Below are positions 32,915-41,475 of a DNA stretch of 64,000 bases, piece after piece. The first letter of the stretch is position 1. Each line of letters starts with the position of its first letter. This DNA comes from FEN-299 sp963717945 (GTDB taxonomy: Bacteria > Acidobacteriota > Vicinamibacteria > Vicinamibacterales > Fen-181), in NCBI GenBank assembly GCA_963717945.1, contig CAVQXT010000006.1, positions 310,001-374,000 of the forward strand, read 5' to 3'. The position numbers and the translations under genes were made by a program. Below the pieces are notes generated by a model. It made no database searches and was not told the DNA's origin. It worked only from the letters and a program-made list of their open reading frames with translations.

Positions 32915-34354
32915 TCACGGGTACAAGTAGAGCAGGAACGGGATGCCGATCAAGGTCAGCGCGGCGAGGAACACCAGGCCGAACGTCAGGCCGAGCGCCC
33001 AGAACTCCTTCCGCGAAACATATCCGCTGCCGTAGAAGACCGGCGCCGGGCCCGTGGCGTAGGGCGTGAGGATACCCATCAGGCCGAGCGAATAGCACAG
33101 AAGCAGCGCCAGCGGGCGCGCGTGGACGCCGGGCACCGCCGCCCCGGCGGCCAGCACGACCGGCAGCATCGCCGTGACGTGTGCCGTGATGCTCGCGAAC
33201 ATGTAGTGGGAGACGAAGAACATCGCGAGGAGACCGGCCATCACCAGGGTCGGCGGATAACCGGTCAGCATCGCGGCCGACCCTCTCGCGAGCCACGCCA
33301 CGAAGCCGACCTTGTTGAGGCCGTCCGCCAGGCCGAAGAGCGTGGCCAGCAGCACCAGCACGTTCCACGCGTCCTTGTTGGCGGCGATCTCCTGCCAGGT
33401 GACGATCCCGAGCAGCAGCATCAGCGAGATGACGATGAGCGCGGCCGTGGCGGCCTCCATCACGTGGCCGCCGAAGATCCAGAGGCCGATCGCCACCAGC
33501 GCGAGCGCCGCCATCACGAGCTCGTTGCGCGTCACCGGCCCCATCCTGTCGAGTTCTGCCGCGGCCCAGCGCGGCACCTTGGCGCTGCCGGTCACCTCCG
33601 GGGGATAGACCTTGTAGATGAACCACGGCAGCACCGCGACGAGCAGCAGGCCGATCGGCAGGAATCCGACCGCCCACTCACCCATCGAGAACCGATAGTT
33701 GATGGTCTTCTCGACCAGGCTCAGCGCGAGCAGGTTCGGCGCAAGGCTGGTCACGAACATCGAACTGGTCACCGCGGTGGCCGAGAAGGCGGTCCAGATC
33801 AGGTAGGCGCCGATCCGGCGCGCGGTCGGCCCCGGCTGCGAGTCGTAGATCGGCGGGATGTGGCGGATGACGGGGAAGATCGTGCCGGCGCTGCGCGCGG
33901 TGTTCGACGGCGTGAACGGCGCCAGCAGCAGGTCGGCGAACATCGTCGCGTACCCGAGGCCGATCGTGTGGCCGCCGAGCCGGCGGATCAGCGTCAGCGC
34001 GATCCGCTTGCCGAGGCCGGTCCGCTCGTAGCCGAGGGCGAACATGAACGCCGCGAACACCAGCCAGACGGTGCCGTTGGCAAACCCCGACAACGCGAGC
34101 TTCAGTGACGCTTCAGGGTCGGGAGCGGCCAGGCGGGATGCCGCGGCGAGGGCCATGCCGATGAAGCCGACGCCGGCGGCAGGAACCGGCTCCAGCACCA
34201 GGCCGACGACCACGGCGACGAAGAGCGCGAAGTAACGCCAGGCGTCGGGCGCGAGGCCCGGCGGGACGGGCGCGAGCGCCACGCCGATGCCCGCCACCGC
34301 GGGCAGCGTCGCGCGCCACGCCATTCCCGATCCGGCCGGCCCCCTCGCCCTCAT
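32915..34354 (-). CDS. DASS-family (SLC13/CitT-type) anion:sodium symporter or exchanger
   Basis: 479 aa with about 12-13 TM segments. The substrate/sodium hairpin TPSNTARSAGTIFPVI is the SNT signature of the DASS/CitT branch, and a second hairpin reads LTPYATGPAPVFYGSGYV (the matching inverted repeat). These carriers move di- and tricarboxylates such as citrate, malate, tartrate or 2-oxoglutarate. The first ATG is used; an internal ATG at 34324 is possible. It follows a TonB receptor gene by 9 bp, suggesting that outer-membrane uptake and inner-membrane transport are expressed together. Confidence 0.9.
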   Translation of the reverse strand: MRARGPAGSGMAWRATLPAVAGIGVALAPVPPGLAPDAWRYFALFVAVVVGLVLEPVPAAGVGFIGMALAAASRLAAPDPEASLKLALSGFANGTVWLVFAAFMFALGYERTGLGKRIALTLIRRLGGHTIGLGYATMFADLLLAPFTPSNTARSAGTIFPVIRHIPPIYDSQPGPTARRIGAYLIWTAFSATAVTSSMFVTSLAPNLLALSLVEKTINYRFSMGEWAVGFLPIGLLLVAVLPWFIYKVYPPEVTGSAKVPRWAAAELDRMGPVTRNELVMAALALVAIGLWIFGGHVMEAATAALIVISLMLLLGIVTWQEIAANKDAWNVLVLLATLFGLADGLNKVGFVAWLARGSAAMLTGYPPTLVMAGLLAMFFVSHYMFASITAHVTAMLPVVLAAGAAVPGVHARPLALLLCYSLGLMGILTPYATGPAPVFYGSGYVSRKEFWALGLTFGLVFLAALTLIGIPFLLYLYP

Positions 34355-34363
34355 GGGCCGGTA

Positions 34364-36589
34364 TTATCGGCCCAGACGCACCCTGACGCCCACGAAGATC
34401 TCGCGTGTCGGGCCCGGCTGATACGAGTTGCCGTCCGGGTCGGGCTCGGTGAACGCGATGTACTCGGTGCCGAACAGGTTCCGCACCTGGAGGAACAGCT
34501 CCGTCCGATACGGCGCCGATCCGAGCTTGTAGGTCACGCGCGGATTGACCAGCGTGTAACCGGTGACCGACGCCACGTTGGTCTGATCGACGAACCACCC
34601 GCTCTGCGCGAAGACGCCGAGGCCGAACGACAACCGCTTGTCGTAGACGTACTCTCCGTCGAAGGCGAGCTGGTGCCGCGGCGAGTTGGGGATCACCTTG
34701 TCGGTGAAGCTGCCGAACAGGCTGTCGATCGACGTGTAGAGGAAGTCGTTGAACGTGTAGGCCAGGCGGAAGGTCGCCTCCGGCACCGGCGAGTAGGTCA
34801 CCGAGGTCTCGAGGCCGTAGCGCCGGCTCGTGCCGAGGTTGCCGTAGAAGGTCTCGAGCGGCCGGTCGACCACGCGGTAGCGCCCGAAGTCGTTGTCGGT
34901 GTTCAGGTAGAAGAGGGCGGCGTCGTAGGCCACGCCGCGGAATCCGCCGCGCACGCCGACCTCCTCGCCGCGCGAGGTGGCGGGGGTCAGGTTCTTGTTG
35001 AAGCCGCCCTGCGCGTCGGGGTTGTTGGCCAGTTCCTCGGTCGTCGGCGGCATGAACCCCTGCCCCCACGACACGTAGAACCCGAGGTCGGGCAGCGGCG
35101 TGTAGGTGGCGCCGACCCGCGCGGTGACCTTCGAGAAGTTCGCGGACCCCGACATGTCGATGCCGCCGAGCTTCAGGTTGTCGGTCAGCTCGTTGGCGAT
35201 GCGATCGACCCGAAGGCCGAACATGCCGGAGATCTGCGGCGTGAACTCGAGGCGATCGATCAGGTAGACGCCGACGCCGGTCTGGGTGATGGACTGGTCG
35301 GTCAGCCGGCTCGGCCCCTCGACGGCGTTGCCGAGATTCGCGGTCCGATACTCGGCGATCGTCTGCCGGGAGATGTCGGTGCCGAGCGACAGGTGGTTGG
35401 TATACGCATCCAGCTTCGAGTCCATCGTGTACTGGATCGTGCCCCCGGGCGAATCGTACGTCCGGTGCTGCACCGACGAGGGCACCGCTTCCCACCAGCC
35501 GGTGCGCCGGTAGTACACGGAGTAGATCAGGGCGCTGTCGCCGGCGAGCTCGGTCCGCCCGGACATGCCGACGGTCATCCGGTTGGTGCGCTGCCCCTCG
35601 TTGTAGGTGAGGGCGTCGGGGTTCGCCTGGCGCCGGTCCTGGGCGAGCCAGGTGAGGTTGAGCCCCTCCGCGTTGTCGTTGTAGTAGTGCGTGCCGGCCA
35701 GGATGAAGGTGAGCCTCGTCCTGTCGCTGGCCGTGTATTTCGCCTTGCCGTACAGGTTATAGGCGTCGAACTTGGTGTGCACGCGGTAGCCGTCGCCGTT
35801 GGTGCTCGACGCGGTGAAATGATAGTTCACGTCGCCGGAGGTGCCGCCCGCTTCCGCGTACGGCTTGAAGAAGCTGTACTCGCCGGCCTCGAGCGAGGCC
35901 TGGCCCGTGAGCGGCGCGGCGCCGCCGTCGCGCGTCGTGATGTTGATGACGCCGCCGGACGACCCGCCGCCGTAGAGCGCCGAGGCCGATCCGCGCAGCA
36001 CCTCGATCCGCTGGACCGACGCCCAGTCCACGTCGAACAGGTCGGGCGCGAGCCCCGTGGGATCGTTGAGCGGCAGGCCGTCGAGGAGCACCGTGATGCC
36101 GCGGACCCCGCGCTCGGTGAGCAGCCCCTGGCCGCGGATCGAGAGGTGCACCCGCTCGCCGTCCGCCTGGTTGTCCACCTTCACGCCCGGCACCAGCATG
36201 AGCGCCTCGTCGGCGCCGACGGTCCTCGGCATCGACTTCAGTCCGTCCTCGGTCACCACCGAGGTGGCGGCCGGGTTGTCCTTGAGCGGGATCTCGACGC
36301 GCGGGGCGGTGACGGTGACGTCGATGGCGACCTTGGGCAGCTGCGTGTCGCCCTGCTGCTGGGTGGTGCCGGCGGCGGCCTGGCCGGCGGCCGGCTTCTG
36401 GTCGGTCGCGCTCCGGGGCGGCGTCGCCGCCTGGTCGGATGCCGTCGATCCCTGGGACGTGCCGGTCGACGCGGTGGAGGCGGCGGGCGGCGGAGTTTGG
36501 GCGGCGGCGGCCGAGGCCATCGACAGGCAACAGCAGGCGGCGGCCAGCCAGTGTCCGACACCGGTCCGGCGTGTCGCGGAACTCATCAT
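34364..36589 (-). CDS. TonB-dependent outer-membrane receptor
   Basis: 741 aa from the ATG at 36589, which has GGAGG at 9-nt spacing. Signal peptide (about 1-30), then a Thr/Ala/Gln-rich linker to about residue 85. The plug domain runs from VAIDVTVTAPRVEI to GGSSGGVINITTRDGG (LRGSASALYGGGSSGGVI). A 22-strand barrel follows, with the terminal FVGVRVRLGR. It takes up a siderophore, vitamin or small organic ligand; which one is not evident. It lies in one direction with BlaI, BlaR and the DASS carrier. Confidence 0.92.
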   Translation of the reverse strand: MMSSATRRTGVGHWLAAACCCLSMASAAAAQTPPPAASTASTGTSQGSTASDQAATPPRSATDQKPAAGQAAAGTTQQQGDTQLPKVAIDVTVTAPRVEIPLKDNPAATSVVTEDGLKSMPRTVGADEALMLVPGVKVDNQADGERVHLSIRGQGLLTERGVRGITVLLDGLPLNDPTGLAPDLFDVDWASVQRIEVLRGSASALYGGGSSGGVINITTRDGGAAPLTGQASLEAGEYSFFKPYAEAGGTSGDVNYHFTASSTNGDGYRVHTKFDAYNLYGKAKYTASDRTRLTFILAGTHYYNDNAEGLNLTWLAQDRRQANPDALTYNEGQRTNRMTVGMSGRTELAGDSALIYSVYYRRTGWWEAVPSSVQHRTYDSPGGTIQYTMDSKLDAYTNHLSLGTDISRQTIAEYRTANLGNAVEGPSRLTDQSITQTGVGVYLIDRLEFTPQISGMFGLRVDRIANELTDNLKLGGIDMSGSANFSKVTARVGATYTPLPDLGFYVSWGQGFMPPTTEELANNPDAQGGFNKNLTPATSRGEEVGVRGGFRGVAYDAALFYLNTDNDFGRYRVVDRPLETFYGNLGTSRRYGLETSVTYSPVPEATFRLAYTFNDFLYTSIDSLFGSFTDKVIPNSPRHQLAFDGEYVYDKRLSFGLGVFAQSGWFVDQTNVASVTGYTLVNPRVTYKLGSAPYRTELFLQVRNLFGTEYIAFTEPDPDGNSYQPGPTREIFVGVRVRLGR

Positions 36590-36689
36590 GACGAACAACC
36601 TCCGGGTTGAGAGGACGAGGGGGCGTTCGGATGGTGGACCGGCGGCCGCGACTACTACCAGCGCTCGTAGTTGGGGGGAAGGACAGGTC

Positions 36690-36713
36690 GGCTTACGGCT
36701 TACGGCTTACGGC
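36690..36713. repeat. Short heptamer array CGGCTTA x3
   Basis: Three perfect CGGCTTA words followed by CGGCAGG, overlapping the last codons of the BlaR-like gene (its stop at 36707). Confidence 0.8.
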
Positions 36714-37684
36714 AGGAGGCGAACCAGGCCTTCGGTGACCACGTGGATGCCGAGCCACACGCCCTCGCCGGCGAGGACGGCGGCGACGAGGGTCATGCCG
36801 CACAACGAGAAGGACCAGGCCCGGCCGAGCGGCGGGGCCGGCTCCTCGCCGACGGCGGGCGCGAGCAGGCGGCTGATGCGCTCCCAGATCGGCGCGCCGT
36901 CGTAGAACCCGCTGCCGGCCGCCTGCAGGCCCGCCGCGGGCGTCATCCGCGCCACCTTGAGGAGCGCGGACGCCAGCACCAGGCCCCGGCCCTCCCGGCC
37001 GCTCGCGGCGCGCGCGTCGGCCGCGAACTCCACCGCTGCCCTCCAGCGGCGCTCGATCTCCCGGCCGCCCGCCCAGAAGCCCAGCAGGTCCGGCGAGCAG
37101 GCCACGAGCAGGCGCTTCAGATTGTCGCGCGTCTGGTGGTGCGCCCGTTCGTGGGCCAGGCTCGCGTCCAGCTCGTCGTCGGTCAGCGCGTTCAGCACCG
37201 GCCGCGACACGAAGACGCGGGCCTCCCGCAGGCCCGTCATCGACACGATCGGGACCCGGTCGGGGAGGCAGTAGACCGGAAGGCCATTCGCCGCCGGGAC
37301 TGTCGCGGGGCACGCGCGGGCCAGCCAGCCGCGCTCGACGCGGCGGGTGGCCAGGTAGTCCCGAACCGCGCGCCGCGCGGCCAGCGCCAGTGTCAGCGCG
37401 CCGAGCAGGCCGAGCGCGACGAGCGTGTATCCCGCCGATTCGTCGGCGTTCTTCGGTTCGAAGCGCCACTGCGCGGGCAGGAAGAGGGCGAAGATGAACA
37501 GGAGCGCGACCGCGCCCGGCGCGAGCTTGAGGGCGAGCAGGACGGCGGGAACCCGAGTCGGCCGCAGCCGGGAGGCGGCCCGCGCGAGCGGGGGGCCGAC
37601 GGCCGCCGTGAGCGCCGACAGCGCCGCGTTGACGGTCGCAAACCAGGCCAGCGCGAGCAGGGCCAGGAAGAGCAGCTCGTTCAC
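36707..37684 (-). CDS. BlaR1-type M56 membrane metallopeptidase
   Basis: 325 aa, GTG start overlapping the BlaI stop (GTGA). There are TM helices at about 3-25, 48-70 and 85-105, a cytosolic zinc-peptidase domain with LAHERAHH (His178-Glu179-xx-His182), and a C-terminal TM near 292-312. The large beta-lactam sensor domain of classical BlaR1 is absent. M56 peptidases cleave the partner BlaI repressor on receiving a signal. Here the signal is unknown, and the operon contains a receptor and a transporter rather than a beta-lactamase. Confidence 0.9.
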   Translation of the reverse strand: MNELLFLALLALAWFATVNAALSALTAAVGPPLARAASRLRPTRVPAVLLALKLAPGAVALLFIFALFLPAQWRFEPKNADESAGYTLVALGLLGALTLALAARRAVRDYLATRRVERGWLARACPATVPAANGLPVYCLPDRVPIVSMTGLREARVFVSRPVLNALTDDELDASLAHERAHHQTRDNLKRLLVACSPDLLGFWAGGREIERRWRAAVEFAADARAASGREGRGLVLASALLKVARMTPAAGLQAAGSGFYDGAPIWERISRLLAPAVGEEPAPPLGRAWSFSLCGMTLVAAVLAGEGVWLGIHVVTEGLVRLLP

Positions 37685-38163
37685 GGCTCCTCCTCGCCGC
37701 CGCCCGAGCCCTCCCTTTTCACGTCCGCCCGGTCGAGCTCGCGCCGCTTCGTCTTCACGAGCCGCTCGAGCTCGTCGAGCAGCGCGCGGTCCCGCTTCCC
37801 CACTTCCTCCACCAGGTTCGACAGGAACGGCAGCGGCGCCGACCAGTCATTCGACAGCAGGCCCGACACGACGTCGTTCGCGACGATCGCGTCGAGCTCC
37901 TCGCGCGACGCCTTGGCGGAGTAGGCGAACGCCCGCGCCCGCTTGGTCCGGGTCAGCAGCCCCTTCTTGAACAGCCGGTCGAGCGTCGTCATGACGGTGG
38001 TATAGGCCACCTTGCCCTCGAGCTGCGCGTGGACGTCGCGGACCGTCACGTCGTCGCGGTCCCACACGACCTCGATGACGCGCCGCTCGAGCGTGCCGAG
38101 GCGAGCTCGAAGCAGTTCGCGCGGCGGGCGGAAGCCCCAGAAGAGGAAGTGAGCGTTGGCCAT
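37681..38163 (-). CDS. blaI: BlaI/MecI/CopY-family transcriptional repressor
   Basis: 160 aa. The winged helix-turn-helix spans about residues 20-85 (LGTLERRVIEVVWDRDDVTVRDVHAQL then YTTVMTTLDRLFKKGLL). The C-terminal helices are the dimerisation region and the usual M56 cleavage region. The stop overlaps the start of the M56 gene by 4 nt, the standard coupling for this pair. It presumably represses its own operon. I could not find a clear TACA-type operator because the upstream region is taken by REP palindromes. Confidence 0.9.
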   Translation of the reverse strand: MANAHFLFWGFRPPRELLRARLGTLERRVIEVVWDRDDVTVRDVHAQLEGKVAYTTVMTTLDRLFKKGLLTRTKRARAFAYSAKASREELDAIVANDVVSGLLSNDWSAPLPFLSNLVEEVGKRDRALLDELERLVKTKRRELDRADVKREGSGGGEEEP

Positions 38164-38193
38164 CGTCTGGTCCGAGATGATACTGCCGAACCG

Positions 38194-38252
38194 GCGCAGG
38201 GCTAAAGCCCTGCGCTATCCGTCGTGGATACCGCAGGCCTTCAGGCCTGCGC
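38194..38252. repeat. Inverted pair of REP-like palindromes
   Basis: Palindromes at 38194-38215 (GCTAAAGC centre) and 38231-38252 (CCTTCAGG centre) are separated by 15 bp, with inner flanks CTATCC and GGATAC. They lie between blaI and the phosphofructokinase stop. Confidence 0.88.
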
Positions 38253-38261
38253 CACGGCCTC

Positions 38262-39467
38262 TTATTTGACCCGGACCGCGGGCGCGATCAGCCGGTCCGA
38301 CTGCGGCAGCGGGCCCATCAGCGGCCGGGCGTAGCTCTTGAACGACTCGTCGATGTCGTTGCTCCCCTTCAGGAACTGCTTCGGCAGCGGCTTCGTGCTG
38401 GCGGCCACCGATTCGAGCGGGGTGAGGAAGTAGTCGACCGAGTAGTCCCCCGTCCGCCGGATGGCCACCGACCCGTTCCGCTTGCCGTGCACGGCGAAGT
38501 GGACCGCCGTCTCGCCGACGTCGCGGGCCTCGCTCGCGTCAACCGCCGAGATCACGCCGAGGAACGACCGCTGGAGGTACCCGAAGGTGTCGCACCGGAC
38601 GCGGGTGATCTTGAGCCGCGCCTTCACCGCGTCCGACAGCGCGTCGCCGAGCGTGCTGCGGCCCGACAGCTGGAGGTTGCCGAACTGGTCGCGCTCCTCC
38701 ACCTCCTTCAGCTTGAGCAGCATCGGCACGTCGTCTTCGGCCACGATCCCCTCGCAGACGGCGACGACGCAGCGCCCGTGCTCGCTGTAGACGCGGTCGA
38801 CGTCGTCGAGGAACCGGTCGATGTTGAACGGCGCCTCGGGCACGTAGATGAGGTGCGGCCCGTCGTCGGGCCACCGCCGCGCGAACACCGAGGTGGCGGT
38901 CAGGAACCCCGCGCTCCGGCCCATGACGACGCCGACGAAGACGCCGGGAATGGCGAAGTTGTCGAGGTCGAGGCCGGCGAAGGCGCTGACGACGAACTTG
39001 GCCGCGCTGCCGAAGCCCGGCGTGTGATCGGTCACCAGGATGTCGTTGTCGATCGTCTTCGGGATGTGGATGACGCGGAGGTCGTACCCCTTCTGCTCGG
39101 CGAAGGTCGAGACGATCCGACAGGTCTCGGCCGAGTCGTTGCCGCCGACGTAGAAGAAGTACCGGACGTCGTGGCGCTGGAACACGTCGACCATCCGCTC
39201 GCAGTAGGCCGCGTCGGGCTTGTCGCGCGTCGAGCCGAGCGCCGAGGACGGGGTGATGCCGACCATCTCGAGGTTGTGCGTGGTCGCCTGCGAGAGGTCG
39301 AAAAAGTCCTCGTTGATGATCCCCCGGACGCCGTAGCGGGCGCCGTACACGTGGGTGATGAACGGGTACTTCCGAGCCTCGAGCACGACGCCGGCCAGGC
39401 TCTGGTTGATGACCGCCGTCGGGCCGCCGCCCTGCGCCACCACCGCCTTACCTTCCAGCCGCAACAT
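38262..39467 (-). CDS. pfp: 6-phosphofructokinase, probably pyrophosphate-dependent
   Basis: 401 aa; GAGGAGG precedes the ATG. GGGPTAVIN is the nucleotide/PPi loop, GGNDS (residues 108-112) carries an Asp at the position where ATP-dependent enzymes have Gly, and PKTIDND (136-142) has the Lys typical of PPi-dependent enzymes. MGRSAGF binds fructose-6-phosphate. It interconverts fructose-6-P and fructose-1,6-bisphosphate in the cytosol, reversibly if PPi is used. It follows the GH35 gene by 10 bp, which fits catabolism of a released sugar. Confidence 0.88.
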   Translation of the reverse strand: MLRLEGKAVVAQGGGPTAVINQSLAGVVLEARKYPFITHVYGARYGVRGIINEDFFDLSQATTHNLEMVGITPSSALGSTRDKPDAAYCERMVDVFQRHDVRYFFYVGGNDSAETCRIVSTFAEQKGYDLRVIHIPKTIDNDILVTDHTPGFGSAAKFVVSAFAGLDLDNFAIPGVFVGVVMGRSAGFLTATSVFARRWPDDGPHLIYVPEAPFNIDRFLDDVDRVYSEHGRCVVAVCEGIVAEDDVPMLLKLKEVEERDQFGNLQLSGRSTLGDALSDAVKARLKITRVRCDTFGYLQRSFLGVISAVDASEARDVGETAVHFAVHGKRNGSVAIRRTGDYSVDYFLTPLESVAASTKPLPKQFLKGSNDIDESFKSYARPLMGPLPQSDRLIAPAVRVK

Positions 39468-39477
39468 GTCGCCTCCT

Positions 39478-41331
39478 CTATTCCGGCGATCCGACCGCGC
39501 GGATGGGCGCCGCCTCGGTCGCCAGCAGGTCGAACACCACCACCTCGTTCTCGCCGGCTTTCAGCCACGGCGCCGGGCAGTAGAGCCGGCGCTGGGGGCC
39601 GATGTCCCAGTATCGCCCCAAATTGTGCCCGTTCACGAAGACCACGCCCTTGCGGTAGCCGCTCAGGTCGAGATAGGTGTCGGCCGGCTTCCCGACGCGG
39701 AACGTCCCGCGAAAGAAGAGGCCGGGGCGCGCGTCGGCCACCGAGTCATCCGCGAGCGACATCGCCCACCGCTCGCCGAGCGGCAGGAGAAACACGTCCC
39801 AGTTCATCAGCGTCATGCCGCCGAGCGTGACGCGGTCGGTGATCCCCTTGCGGTCGATCATCGCCTGGCCGAAGTTGATGTGGCCCATCCCCTCGACCAG
39901 GATGTCGAGCACCGGCGCCGCGCCCGTCGTGCTCGGCAGGTCGAGCGAGTTCTCGCCCAGCCGCCGGTCGAGCGTGCCGACGAGCCGGCCGTCCACCAAC
40001 ACGAGCGCGAAGTCGTGCAGGTCGGTCACCTGCAGCCGGCCGCTCTTGCGGCCGACGAGCGTCGTCCGGTAGAGCACCAGCCCCTGGTTCTGGCCGTAGG
40101 CCTCGAACGGCCGCGGCTGCACCGACTTCACCGGCGCCGGCAGGTGGCTCCAGAGCGAGGCGGCCGCGCGCATCGCGATCTCGGGGACCTCCAGCGTCGG
40201 GATCGGGTCCGGGATCGCGGGGAGCGGCGCCCCGCCGGGCCGGGACGCGCCAATCATCTCACGAAGCGCGAGGAACTTGGGCGTGGCGCGCCCCTGCTCG
40301 GTGATCGGGGCGTCGTAGTCGTAGCTGGTGAGGTCGGGCTCGTAGCCCTTGCCGCCGGAGTTTGCGCCGGCGGTGAAGCCAAAGTTGGTGCCGCCGTGCA
40401 CGACGTAGAGGTTGAACGACTTGGCCGCGCCGAGCAGGAAGCCCATCTCCTTGCGGAGGTCGTCGAGCGAGGGGCGCGCCCACTTCTCGCCCCAGTGCGT
40501 CAGCCAGCCCGGATAGGTCTCGGCCGAGAAGACCGGAACGCCCGGCACGATGGAGCGGGCGAGGTCCCAGTCCTTCTCGCTCGACCCGGAATCGAGACCG
40601 ACGGCGGCGCCCGGCAGAGAGCCCGCTTCGAGCATGTAGGTGGTGGGGCCGTCGGCCGTGTAGAACGGCCCGTCGACGCCGGCGTGCCTCCACACCGAGC
40701 GCAGCCGCTCGAGATACCGGCGATCGTTCCCGTAGCTTCCGTACTCGTTCTCGATCTGCACCATGACGATCGGCCCGCCGCGAGAGACCAGCAGCGGCCT
40801 GACGACGGCGGCAAGACGGGTGAGGTAGCGCTCGGCGGCGGCCATGTAGCGCGGGTCGAGGCAGCGCACCTTCAGGTCCGGGTCGCGCAGGAGGTACGAC
40901 GGGATGCCGCCGAAGTCCCACTCGGCGCAGACGTAGGGGCCCGGGCGGAGGATGACCCACATCCCCTCTTCCTGGGCGATGCGCACGAAGCGGGCGATGT
41001 CGCGCGAGGGCGACGTGAAGTCGAAGACCCCTTCGGCCCTTTCGTGGTAGTTCCAGAACACGTAGGCGGCGATGGTGTTGCAGCCCATCGCCTTGGCCAT
41101 CCTGATGCGGTGGCGCCAGTACTCGGGCGGGATGCGCGCCGGGTGCATCTCGCCCGAGATGATCTGGAACGGCTTCCCGTCGAGCAGGAAGTCGGACGGC
41201 CCGAGAATGAACGTGTGGTGTCGAGCAGGCCTGAAGGCCTGCTCCGACGAAGCTTTCGTGCCCGCCGACTGGCCGGCCGTCCAGGCAGTCAACGCGAACA
41301 TTGCGGCGACGATAGCGAGCAGGTATCTCAT
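39478..41331 (-). CDS. Secreted GH35 beta-galactosidase
   Basis: 617 aa from the ATG at 41331; an upstream frame extension only translates repeats. Signal peptide about 1-23. The GH35 barrel has acid/base Glu196 in IENEYGSY and nucleophile Glu271 in SAETYPGWLTHWGE. HGGTNFGF is another family signature. C-terminal beta-sandwich domains include VNGHNLGRYWDIGPQRRLYCP. It hydrolyses terminal beta-galactosides outside the inner membrane. Residues about 30-37, just after the signal peptide, are encoded by a REP-like palindrome (41223-41244). It is in an operon with the phosphofructokinase. Confidence 0.93.
   Translation of the reverse strand: MRYLLAIVAAMFALTAWTAGQSAGTKASSEQAFRPARHHTFILGPSDFLLDGKPFQIISGEMHPARIPPEYWRHRIRMAKAMGCNTIAAYVFWNYHERAEGVFDFTSPSRDIARFVRIAQEEGMWVILRPGPYVCAEWDFGGIPSYLLRDPDLKVRCLDPRYMAAAERYLTRLAAVVRPLLVSRGGPIVMVQIENEYGSYGNDRRYLERLRSVWRHAGVDGPFYTADGPTTYMLEAGSLPGAAVGLDSGSSEKDWDLARSIVPGVPVFSAETYPGWLTHWGEKWARPSLDDLRKEMGFLLGAAKSFNLYVVHGGTNFGFTAGANSGGKGYEPDLTSYDYDAPITEQGRATPKFLALREMIGASRPGGAPLPAIPDPIPTLEVPEIAMRAAASLWSHLPAPVKSVQPRPFEAYGQNQGLVLYRTTLVGRKSGRLQVTDLHDFALVLVDGRLVGTLDRRLGENSLDLPSTTGAAPVLDILVEGMGHINFGQAMIDRKGITDRVTLGGMTLMNWDVFLLPLGERWAMSLADDSVADARPGLFFRGTFRVGKPADTYLDLSGYRKGVVFVNGHNLGRYWDIGPQRRLYCPAPWLKAGENEVVVFDLLATEAAPIRAVGSPE
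41223..41244. repeat. REP-like palindrome inside the GH35 coding region
   Basis: A 22-nt palindrome GAGCAGG...CCTGCTC with CCTGAAGG centre. Its partner copy with the same GAGC/GCTC ends lies at 41384-41405, upstream of the gene. The pair brackets the start codon and signal-peptide codons. Confidence 0.88.
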
Positions 41332-41383
41332 ACGCCCGTCGCCTCGGCGGGCCAGGAGGCCCACCCCACACACGGTCCTGTCG

Positions 41384-41475
41384 GAGCAGGGCTTCAGCCC
41401 TGCTCTACGGCCCTGAGCCCTGAGCCTGAGCCTTGAGCCTCCGGGCTTGAGCCCTGAGCCATGAGCCCTGAGCCC
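41384..41475. repeat. REP-like palindrome followed by heptamer array
   Basis: Palindrome at 41384-41405 (GCTTCAGC centre), then words CCTGAGC, CCTGAGC, CTTGAGC, CTCCGGG, CTTGAGC, CCTGAGC, CATGAGC, CCTGAGC (about 41411-41473), up to the stop of the RND-TolC gene. Confidence 0.85.
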
